Positions 12,305-23,600 of a stretch of DNA of 64,000 nt are shown one piece after another. How positions within the stretch are numbered: position 1 is the first letter of the stretch; each line of letters begins with the position of its first letter. The position numbers and the translations under genes were made by a program. This stretch comes from Zelopaecilomyces penicillatus (Eukaryota > Ascomycota > Sordariomycetes > Hypocreales > Pseudodiploosporaceae): contig VCCP01000006.1 in NCBI GenBank assembly GCA_005765155.1, positions 2,244,501 to 2,308,500 of the forward strand, in the 5' to 3' direction. Below the pieces are notes generated by a model. The model was not told where the DNA came from. It searched no databases and saw only the letters and a program-made list of their open reading frames with translations.

Positions 12305-14430
12305 TCATTTCAGACTAGTCGCATCAGACGGGGCCTTTTCACTCAAAACGGTGGAGGAAGGTGGCCGGCCACCAGGTGTAGATCGCTTGAAAAACTCGTG
12401 GATCTCTGGGGAGAACTCGCCGTCATCGGGCATACCATGGTCATTGTCGCCTTCAGTCTCCTTGGGACCACGGCTTGCTTGAACCGACTCCCATTCGGCG
12501 CGCATATCGGCGATCTTAGCCTTCCAGTCTAGCTGGGGGTTGTACGATTTGCCGTGACCACGCAGGCGCTCCCACAGACTAAGATGAGTAGGGTTCACAG
12601 CGACGCCATGGTACTCATCAGCTCTGTTTTGACGGATATAACTCCAACGACGCTCCTGCTCCTTAAGATCAAGACCGGTGGTATCTGGAAGGAAAAGCCA
12701 AGTGAGGAGCATGCCAGCGAGACCGAACCAGGGGACAACGTAGAACTTGGTCTGTGTGTCAATATAGTTGTATAGAACCGAGGCCAGTAGAGCTCCAGCT
12801 TTGCCGATGCATGCAGAGAAGCCATGAGCAGTGGCACGAACGGGTGTAGGAAAGACTTCACCAGCGATGAGGAAGGTGACTGAGTTGGGGCCAAATTGGT
12901 TGAAGAAGGAGGAGAGGAAATACATAGCCTGGAAGCTTCGAATGCCTGCAGGGCTAGTATAGTAATCGTAGCGGAAAGCGGGGATGACAAACATAAGGAA
13001 GCACATGAGGAAGCCAACCTGTTGCATCATCTTTCGGCCGTAAAGCTTGTTATCAATTAGGAGGGAGGCAAGGTAGTAGCCGGCGAGTGAGACAGCAATA
13101 TTGACCAGGTTCCAGGTCCAACCAGTCATGAGTGAGTCAGGGTTGTCCGAAATGACCTTGATGAACTGACCCTGGAAGAGTTTATTGCCATAGAAGAAGA
13201 CGTCATTGCAAAACCAAGTGCCAGCGGTGGCAAGTATGCGGCCGCCAAAGTGGCTAAAGCAATAACGCAGGGCTGTGACATCATAACCAGTCACGTTGGA
13301 ACGACTCTTTGCCTCGGCCAGCTGCTTAGAAGCATTGGGCATCTTCCAAGTCCTGTAGTACACGAGCCAAAGGGTACCGATAGCGGGAAAGGCAAAGGAG
13401 AGTCGGAAGGCATACTGTGCGGCGGAAGTGCTGTAGGGAGGGGCGCCGCTGCCCTTGTTGAAGATGACGAGAAGGACGATGAGAAGAACTTGGTTGACGA
13501 ATTGACCCCAGCCTTGCATGAGGAAGGCCATGGTGACACGACGACCACGGTGAAGACGGTCCTCGCGAGTGGAGAGCTTGCCAGCGGTGCCTGCGCCTTC
13601 TAGAGATGCCGTGGCTGTGATGGGATACTCACCGCCGACACCAAGACTGTAAAAAAAGAGCGACCAAGCGTAGCAGATGACCCATCCCTCGAGGGAAAGA
13701 CCCCAGCTAGCTGTCAGCATAAGTAGACCGATGAACATGATGAGAGCATCTTGAATGAGACCCCACCGACGGCCGACCCAGTCGCCGAGAACCTGCAGAG
13801 AATGAATTAGTATTATGCCTTATAATCAGAGTTTGTTACAATACTTACACCAACGCCAGCTTGGCCAACCATGATGCCGATGATCTCAAGATACGTAACA
13901 CTGGCAACCCAATTCTTTCCACAGACCTGGTGCTCACCCCAGCACTGCGGCCACACAGCCTTGAACAGAGGCTCCAGGTTGCCAATGGAAAAAAGGACAT
14001 AGCCCTCGAGACCGAGACCAGCACCGGGAATGACTGCATGGCGAAAATACCATGATAGAGGCGACAGAGGATCTTTCTTGATCATGGCGCCGATATTAGC
14101 CAGTTCCTTGCTAGCTTCCTCACGATCGACACGAGACACGAACGTAATGCGCTCCCTCAACGGTAGATCAGCCCAGTAAATGCCCTCTGGTGTGTAAGAG
14201 TCGTCCGGGCGGGTGACATGACTGAAGATGCGACGCTCATCCGCATTTTCGGTGGGATAATCATCATGGTCATGGTCACCAGGGGGGCCATGGGGAACAG
14301 GAATCTCGCCAGGAACGATACTATGGCGATAGATGCGGTCGACATCAGCCGATGCATCTGATATTGAGTCGACAGCCATTGCAGACTCTGTGATATATGT
14401 AGTAGAAAGATGTGAGGGGGTGTCAATCAA
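12305..14430 (-). CDS. MFS transporter, phosphate/glycerophosphodiester (PHS/GIT1-like) type
   Basis: Two exons, 14430-13849 and 13792-12305 (donor GTAAGT, acceptor CTGCAG, intron 56 nt, phase 0); product 689 aa. The junction restores the MFS loop-2 motif GVGVLGDWVGRR. The protein has a long acidic/His-Asp-rich cytosolic N-terminus (about 130 residues), then roughly a dozen hydrophobic segments with the usual central cytosolic loop, and a hydrophilic Ser/Pro tail. The element GVGGEYPITATASLE resembles the PHS-family signature (GGDYPLSATIxSE), so the substrate is probably phosphate or a phosphorylated small molecule taken up with protons at the plasma membrane. The Asp-to-Glu change in that element argues against a straightforward PHO84 orthologue; a GIT1-like glycerophosphodiester permease is an alternative. 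Start could also be the internal Met at residue 18. Substrate is inference. Confidence 0.82.
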
Positions 14431-16435
14431 TTGGAGTGTGTAGAAATATATAGAGAACCCTGGACGGGTAACAAAGGTGACAGCTCAAATCGGAGAGCGA
14501 AAGAGGGCGTGTATGTGTTGTTATTGTTGTTGTAGGTGATGGCGGCGATGACGGTGATGGTGGTCGAGACGATAGAAACTATTGTGTCACGTCTGGACTG
14601 CAAGATCAATGCCGTGACAAAGATGATGACGAGACAACAAGAAGAAAGGAAACACGCAACAAGAAGCAAGGCAAGAGTAGAAAAGACGCCCTTGCTCTTG
14701 TTAAATGGAATGGAAGAGGGAGAGAGGAGGAAGCGACGAGGGAACGAGCGAGCAGCAGCTCTCCATTTAGACTTTTTTCCTCTTTCCTATCGACGTCGCC
14801 TTTGCACGCCCTCGGGGGGTTGCTCCTGCCTTGCCGACGCCGACAACCTAGCTCCGAGGCTACGCTGAAGCTCCCGATTGAATTCCCCATTTTTTATTTT
14901 TATTGTTTTTCTCTCTCTCGGTATTATTATCCTAGTCTACCTAACGTTAAATCGCTGTTCGTATGAGAAAAAGCGCTTGCGCGCTGCTGAGGTGTGCGTG
15001 ATGGGTTGATGTGTGGACTGTCTGTACATTGGTAGCCTCGAATGCCACATCTTGAAAAGACCGGGCGGCGAACAGGTCAGCGGGCCAATCAGCATGCAGA
15101 AAGCGAGACCGTGTTCAAATCTCTGGCCAGCAGCGATGGCTCTGGACCCGGTTCGGGCATCTCCAGCAAGGCCAGTCTCCATTTTTCCCTCTCCACCAGC
15201 GCCGGGGGTGTTCTTTGGGGTGTCTCAAGGTGTGTCTCTCTTTGGCTCACGCAGGTGTCGCCGTTGGGTGGCGTTGACCGGGGTGTGAGTATTTGTATGT
15301 GCCGATGCAACTCCACATGACAAAGCCCTTCTTCTCCACCTTTCTTTTTTTTCTTCTCTTTCGTCGTTCGAGTCGTTGTTAGGTGTAGCTCTGCCGCTGT
15401 CCAATCTCTCATAGAGAAGGTCTCTACTATCAGCTACTTGCGCGTGAAATGCGCCCAGATCATGCTGCCGTTGAAGCATGGAAATACACGCGCCACGAGA
15501 GGCACACTAAAACGAATCCTCATCATACCAATATGTATGTAGGTATGTAGCACAATACCTAGGAATGTTCGAATGCTGCACCGTACCTGTAGGGAGCTCG
15601 CGACATGCCGCACAAAGCAGAAGTACTGCTAGCTTTCAAGTGCAATGTAATCTATGTATCCATACCATCAATGAGGACACACGGTATCTCAACGGTGGCC
15701 AAGGTGGCATCTGAAGTGGAGGGAAGGCTGGCTCGAGGGTGCGGATGATACACAGATTTGCGATGCATTATGATGGATTACGCTGCCAAAGGCGCGAGCG
15801 ATCCCCCCCAACAATCGAACGGATAGTCGGACCCTGGATAATACAGTGCTTAGTCGTTATGAGTGGTGTACATGGTGCATGGCTTCAAGTGTCGGGAGCA
15901 ATTGCAGCGGCGGATATGCTCGAACGAGAGCACGTGTGCGTATGGGCGATGCTCTCTGGAGCTCTTGACGGACGCTCACAGCAGGGGGATGGCGGCTGAA
16001 GCAATTGATAGGATAGAAATATGACCAAAAGTAATAAGAGCATGCCCCAGAATGGGGCACAGCCCAAATACAGTATTGCATACCAGCTGGGAGACGGGGG
16101 GCAACAACCAGCGCCCGTCCATCCTTTCCCTAACGTAATACACGGATCTTCCAGCCGTTCACTGTGCATCTCTCGATCTGTTGTGTATCTTGCACCCAAC
16201 AGTCGTTGTCCGTCGTTGAGTGAAATTGGACTGAGAGGGAAGCAGAGAGCAACTCTGCGTTGCAACCTTGCGGCGTGCGTGCTGCTTCCCTTGGGTCTTT
16301 GTCTCTCTGCCTTTGGCTGGTCCTGCATCCGGATAGGACGGCAACAGCGGCTCTGTAAAGGTCGACGGCCGATCCTTGCCCGCCTCGGCCGATGGAGGGG
16401 TCGAGCGTTGGAGCAAGAGACGTCGGCCAAGAGAA

Positions 16436-16514
16436 ACAAGAGATGGACAAGAGATGGACAAGAGATGAAAGAGGGGCCGGAAGGCTTGGGAGGCTTGGGA
16501 GGCTTGGAGGCTTG
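16436..16514. repeat. Two adjacent short tandem repeats
   Basis: An 11-nt unit ACAAGAGATGG repeated about three times (16436-16467) and, after 13 nt, a GGCTTGGGA unit repeated about three to four times with small changes (16483-16514). Both lie within the gene-poor block and look like replication-slippage products. Confidence 0.85.
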
Positions 16515-19281
16515 CGCTTAGAACTTGGCAATGCCCTTGTCTGTTTTGGGGGTGTGCCCAGCACTCGCTAGTCGCTATTAGTATCAAGCTGCTGAGGCTC
16601 GGCTGGTTGCGGGGCGGGTCTATTACTTTTATTGGCTTAAACCGGCTGCATTATTTTGCTATTTTCTATGGAGTATGTATTCCTCACTGCAGCATTTGTT
16701 GCCTTGGCGGCGAGAAGAACCCTGAATCCCAACATGCCGGTAGAACAAACGACGACGAAGTATTTTGTATTGATAATATTACCGCTCTTCAGACTTCCCA
16801 GCCAAAAAATTAGCAAAAGCACGTCCCCAGACAAAAACAAAAGCCCGAAAAATGTTCTCATCTAAGATCTCGATACTAGGAATACCGGCCAATAACCCTA
16901 AATCTCATTTTTAAGCTTACACTACAGATCTGTCCCGGCGCACACACACACCCGTGCGCACACGACTTTTAGTTTGGCTAGAAACGACCACCGTCGCCAT
17001 ACTAACCGTACTACGCAACCGCCCGAGGCCCTCCTCCCATCTTACCCGTCTGGTCTTACAGATACACAAAGGAAGACAGGTTGATCAAGCGATCAACGAA
17101 ATACCCTTGTTTGGAAGTCAACCGAGAAAGCACGTCGTCAATAGCCCGCTTTTGAAGCTTGGCACTGCTGGGGTCCAAGCCGAACCAGCAACATCGTACG
17201 TACGTGGCTGTTCGATCAAGAACAAGGCTTTCTTCTTGGCCACCCCGCTCTACCGCCATCCTAAGACGCCACGAAGTCTGAAAGGGTAACTGGTCGCGTG
17301 AGTTGTTGCTCAAGAAGAGAAAAAAACGAAAGAAGGGTGGCATTTGACACCGTTGTGCACAAGTGCGTGCACTATGCATATTCTCTAGTGGCCAAAGCGG
17401 ATCAGAGAGCAACCACGAAAACAACACCACCATTCTTGTCATCATGGGCAATTTACCATGATGACTGTCAGAGACATCAATGATAAATCAGCCCCCCTTT
17501 CACTCCCGGAAGTGTGTTTGTCCAACGCGTCCGAGTTCCAGGTCCAGTCCGGTCCCGTTGCTACCAGAAATTGGCGCAAGGAAACCCCAGAGTAGCTCCA
17601 CCGTCACCGCAGCATCTCGCTCCCACAAATGCACGTGCGTGCGTTTTAACTGCTGGCCTCAAGCCGGCAAGGGCAAGGCCACAGAGACAAAGCAACATCT
17701 CCAGGATACGCAAGTGAGAGGCGAGGCAATGTGAGGAGTAGACTCGTGCTAAACAACAAGTCCATGTACGTACGTACGGTACATGCGTGCATGTGTGTGT
17801 GTGCATCTGTACGTAGGTAATAGGTGTGTGTTACAATGTACTCCGTAGTCGTGGTAGTAGTTGTGACGGCATATACGAAAGACGCAACTGACAACTCAAA
17901 GCAGCCTATCACCACCAATTCCAAAGGCCCTCAAGGCTGGCGGCAGGCGTAAACTTCTACCTGGCTTCATACTTTCAACGCACATGTCCCGGTGCCGTAC
18001 AGCCGTATACATAGTGAGCTGTTTCACTGCGCGCATCCTATTTCTGCTCTGGGTATCCTTATCATCGTCAGCAAAGTAGCATCCGCCAAAGTATGGGGTG
18101 CGCGTAAGAGGAGTGTATGTTCCGTGATCCAACTAATTAGGTTGGTAGTAGCAGTTGTAGTAAGCTAGCTACAGTACCTACTTTGGTTGTTTCTTCCTTG
18201 AGATCAAGAAGAGTCTGGAATTACCTATATCCTTTTTCTCTTACTCGTAGGCATGCACGAACAACGCACGCCCTACGGACAAGGCGATGGTGGCATTTAC
18301 AAAAGATAGGCCAGGTACTAGATTGTCTCCGACCGGCGCGGCATCAACGAAGTGCAACTGAGACAGCACAACAAAAGGACTCATCATCCCAATGCCACCA
18401 GGATGCCGGCGATAGCATAAGCATATCGTGCCTGGCTAGTTATTAACTCGTTTGGGCATTCTCATGGACCTTCTCTTCTCTGTTCTACGCCTCCCGTGCG
18501 CCATCTCACGCCCCATCCTTAACTCACCCACTTATATTTCGTTTCTCCGGGTGTCTGTTTCCCTGCTCTTGTGTTTCGCTGCCCTTGCTTCAATGCGTCG
18601 CACTATGCGGCTGCCACTCAGAACCCGGGGCGGGGCTCATTCTTTCCAGAGGGCTGGCGGTAGGTCAAAAGCAACTTCAGACGAAAGGAGCGTGAAGGCA
18701 AGACAGAACCGGAGGCAAAGACAGAGGTCTGTGTCTCGGACTAGGAAGCGAAGGAAAGGGTCTGGAACCGTTCTGGCCTTTGCCCTGTGAGCAGCTGTGT
18801 ATCTGTGCATCTGCGCATCTGTGCATAACTGCATATCTGCCTTTTCCGGCACCCGGCCACTGGCCTGGGCCCTTCTAGGCTGCTATGGGGTTCGGCTCGC
18901 CCATATTATGCCCAGTATGGGTGCCTTTCAGGCCCTTCCATCCATAGTAGGCACAGTGACACCGTAGCATCCTACTCCAGCCGCTGGAGCGCAGTATGAG
19001 ACGTGCACTCAGATGGCCCGTATTCAATGCATCTTTCTCCATGTCTCTCTATCTCACTTTCTCTCTTTCACTTCCAGCGTAGTATCAGTACCCTCGTTCT
19101 CCACAAGCTCACAACGCACACCGTTGCTCTTCCCACTCCACTTCCCAGAACCCGCCCAGCGGCCGGAACCGACAAGACGGACGCCCGGAAAACTGCAATG
19201 CGAGGGCGGACACGCTGACAGGCAAACAATTTTATGGGATGGCGGGAAATTCCGGGGATAGAGGCACTGGCAGTCTCTCGA

Positions 19282-19292
19282 GGGGGGGGGGG
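19282..19292 (+). repeat. G11 homopolymer
   Basis: Eleven consecutive G residues in the gene-poor block; length is uncertain, as for any homopolymer. Confidence 0.85.
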
Positions 19293-20631
19293 TATTGTTG
19301 AGTGAGAATTACATGGAGTAATGCTACTCTACTCCCTATATGCCGGGCCGCTCCTCGGCCGAGTCTACATTTGGCATCGTGAAGTCGTGTATTCTTGGTT
19401 AATCGTAAACGGAGTGAGAGGCACTGCTTCTCGCCCAAATTACCTACAGCTAATCACACAAAATGATTCTCTATTATCGCCCCCTTTGTCCAACAACCAT
19501 CATAAATTCGTATGGAAGATAAGTACCACATACAGCATAATATACTACCAAAAAAACAACAAAGTCTTTTGATGTAAGAAAGAACGTTGATATGGGGCTA
19601 GGCCAACCCATGAAGCCCAATCTGACCCATTATTGCATCCATCAAGGCGTTTGCCAATACAGCTGGCAACCTTCTTCGTCAAAACAAGAATATAACCTTA
19701 ATACCAACTCCAGCCTTCCCGCCCCCAAAAATGGCCGAGTGGGAAGATCGCATTCCGCACGGGCATATCTAATAGGGCAGGGACGTATTTCTGTTGTGTG
19801 CTGCGGCTTGTAGGGTATGTCCAATACATCCGGCTCAAGATCGGCATGAGAAAACACATTACCTTTTTTTTTATTGGATATCTTGCAACTTGTTAGCTAT
19901 GTTGGTCCCCAAGTGTTTAAGGCATTCTAGCATAGTCTGTATGATAACATATATCCCATCCAACCGGGCGCTCGTTTCTCATTCAATGGACTATCCTTGG
20001 GCTTTCGCTAGTGACAATCACCCTCACTCTCTCTTCAGCCATACTTTTTTCTCCCACTCCGAGAGCTCGCGCGCTGCATGCTCCCAAGACTTGGGAGGCG
20101 GGCTTGGTAGTGGGGGTAGTGCCGACTTGGGGGTTGGTGGCAAGCTAGCTGTCTACCTGTCAATCAGTGGCTATCACTGTCGGCGAGGACGGCAAACGGG
20201 CTTTAAATCATGTAGCATTTGATGAAGATCCCTCTGATAAACGTCAGAGCACAGCGTTCGTGAAGCAAGCTATCGTAGCGAACTCAAGTACTGGGCAGAA
20301 TAAATCTCTCGCGGCACATCGTTACATTGAGCCTTACGATAAGTCCATTTCTTCGTTATTCAACAGCAAGATACTGGATAACGACGGGGTCATGCTCCCA
20401 TCTAGTCATGCAAACAAGTCTCCACTGTCCTAGTTGCATTTCTGTTGCAATTATTGCCTGTCTAACGCCTCGCTGCATTGTCATACAAAGAAGAATTTGA
20501 GAAGTACTAAACGTAAAGTAAGAGCGAAACAAGATGAGTAACAGACATGAGCAAATCTACCTTCTGTACAGGCATGAAAGGCACTTGACAGGATTTTTAT
20601 CAGAAGAGAGAAAAGCAACCTTTGCCCTCTC

Positions 20632-23600
20632 CTATTTACCCAAAGGACGTGGGGTCGTTTCTTCGTCCCCATCTCGAATCCCACCTAACAATCCCGACCC
20701 TAGTGGGCGCGGCGTGGCATCCACACTTCCAGGCCCATCCTCGTCTTTCAATAATGACCCTACCGTGGTCCCTTTGCTTGGTGTTGCCTTGGAAGTGTTG
20801 GCATCACCAAGACACTCCAACACCGGTGCATCCATTTCCTGAGACGGCGTCGTTGCAACTTGTGTAACAGCCTCGGATGTACTCTCTGAGCCCATTGTCA
20901 CGCTCTCGTGACTATCAGCTCGCATCATCTCAATTCCGAGTTTCGAGCTGGGTAATGATCCTTTCCCACTCATTACTTTGCTACCTCGTCTGATATGCCT
21001 CTCTCTTCCAATGATATCCGCCTCGTCATCTTCGTCATCTGCCGAATCTGTGCCCTCCAATACCTTCTTGTCAGAGCTTTCATGCTTAATCTTCAGCCTG
21101 TCTATGCCCCGTTGAAGGTGCTCCATTTGCCCTGGCGCTGAATGCTGACTGACCAGCATGGGCATTCCTTTTGGAGAGTTCTCCAAACCGCTCATCATAT
21201 CGCTCTCAGTAATACCCAGTGCACCACCATCATCCCAATCTCCTGTTGCCTTCCGACTAATGACCACCGGGATATCTTCTGTAGTGAAGGATTCCGAGTC
21301 ACCAAACATGCTAGAGGCAATGGAGTCCTCTCTGCTAGATGCCATTGTCGATCCGTGTCGACCCGCAAAAGCCGACAGGCTTGACGTCGGGCTGTCATCT
21401 GGTCGAACGCTCGTCCTTTTGAGACTGAGTGGAATGGCATGTGCCACAGAGGAAGAAGCAGTACGCTGTGGCGATTCAGGTCGCCACTGGCAGAGGCTGC
21501 GCAGAACCTCAGTGAGTTTCGACGAACTTATGGGTTTCTCAATGAGCGAGTCGAAGTAGTGCGGCGCTTGAAGCTCCTTTAAGTAGGCCGTAATGGCCAC
21601 GATTGGTGTATGTGAGTTCGCATTCTTTGTCTCCCGAATCATTCGTGCCACATCGGCTCCGTTAATCTGTGGGAGTCGGTACTCTAGAAAGATAACATCA
21701 AACTTAATCTCACTCATAGAGTATCGCACAGCCTCTGACCCGTTAGCTACTGAGATGGTGCGACAGCGCAATTTTTCCAAGAGCTTCTCCATGACCATTC
21801 GCGAAACCGGATGATCTTCACAGATGAGAACATCAAGTGGCCGAAAGGTAGGCCCACTGTCAAATGCGATCTGGGATAAACGCCGTGAACTCTGTCTACG
21901 TCGCTGTACTCTAAGCAGAGCGTTATGTTTGTCGCCTTCATTATCAGATGATGACGGTGACATATCAAAGACTTGACTTCTCCGGTTGCGGTGATGCTGC
22001 ATCATATCTGAAGTGATAGGACTTGCCTCTTGAGATCCGACTGTCAGAGATCGCGACCGGCTTGTCGAAGTACTCCCTTGCCTAGGAGTTGTTACCATCT
22101 TTTGCGGTGAAAGAGCAAGGGGAGGCGGTGCCACCCCACGAGGCTTGATTGGCGACGCCGCTGCTGACGTTGCGGCTCTCTGTAAGCTTGGGGGCACCTT
22201 GGGCACATCGAATACAGCATTAGGCTGCAAGGACGATGTTGACTGGTGCGACAGGCTGGATGAGTTGCTCGATGCCTTTCTCCGCCCCTCTGGTCCTTGG
22301 CTTGCTAAGAACGAAACTAGAAGAGGGGATGACGGCTGGGATATACGGCTTGGTGAAGAGTTGGAGTGGCTAAGGCCAGATGGAGATTGGGGTCGATTTC
22401 CTGCTTTGGCATTCGATAATGTTCGCTGGACATGATTGGCCAAGACGGGACTGCCCTCTAGAGATGGCGCCGGCGATGGCATGCTCCCGACCCCACCGGA
22501 ACTTACAGAAGACTGCTTGCTCTGTGTTGCCAAAGCTTCTGCTCGAAGCTTCTGAATAACATCCTTATTGGCCTTGTCTAGGACGGGAAGATTTTTGAAC
22601 GCAAAGGTTCCAAAGTCATCGGTTGCAATAGGTTCACTGAGTCTTCGGGGTTTAAGATCTCGTACATGTGGTGGAATATGTAGTGGCATAAGCTTTCGGT
22701 TCATTGAATTCACCTGGGAACGTGCTCTTGATAGAGCGTCGTGAGGCCGCTCTGGATAATCCGAGCCAGCGGTAGATGACTGAGGTGACATTTGGTCCTC
22801 CATCTCCTCCGCAAAGGATTGAAGAACAGCGCCTCTAGCATCAAAGTACTCAGTGTCTTCCAGGTTTTCTGGTTGAGGGACAAACTGTGCTTCATCCTCT
22901 AGCAGAGTATCCCAGTTGACTCCTTGGAACCAAGGGTGATTCCGAATTTCTTCTCCGCCAGAAGTGAACCTTTCTTCAAGGTTAGAGCCCAATCGTTGTG
23001 ATGGTTCCATGCATAATAGCTTGTTTATAAGATCCTTGGCTTCGTCAGAAATCGGCTCACATTCCTCCTCGTCTGGCCATTGTATTCTTCGTGCAAGGAT
23101 GTTATCGAAAACAAGCTCGGCTTCGCTGGCGTGGAATGGGGGCACTCCACAAAGAAATTCAAACATAATACACCCTACAGACCACCAATCGCTTGTCTCG
23201 TCCTGTTTATCGCCTTTAATGGTTTCTGGTGCGAGGTAGTCTGGGGTTCCGACAAACCGACGATTCGTGTCGTCAGGATCGAACAATGCCATTGGTGGAG
23301 GCATCATGCTGGAGGGAGGTAAAGAGTTTCGGTTATGGCTGTCTATGCTGCCCTTTGTACTTGACTGATATGGCGGCATATCCGGAGATCCATGCACTAC
23401 AATCTCATCCTCCAAGGGTAGTTTGCCACTCACTGGTTGAGAGCCAACATCAGAATCATTCACCGAGAGTGTTGTGATCATACGACTCAAAGTCTCGCTT
23501 CCACCGCTATCACTTCGATGGCTGCCCGAAATACGCCGTGGCTCTTGTTGCGTTGGGCCAAGACTGAAATAGGACGGTTGTCCGATACTGCCGACATCTG

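Larger units (their letters stand above)
14431..20631. other. 6.2 kb gene-poor region upstream of the MFS transporter
   Basis: Runs from the transporter start to the stop codon of the RIM15-type kinase, so only the transporter promoter is expected here. I see CT-rich leader-like tracts, tandem repeats (16436-16514), a TACGTACGTACG/TG-rich patch (17763-17820), TACTCCGTA at 17839-17847, a G11 run (19282-19292) and two coding-like but unattached frames (minus strand near 17056-17290, plus strand 20149-20433). A non-coding RNA or an unrecognised intron-rich gene cannot be excluded. Confidence 0.5.
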
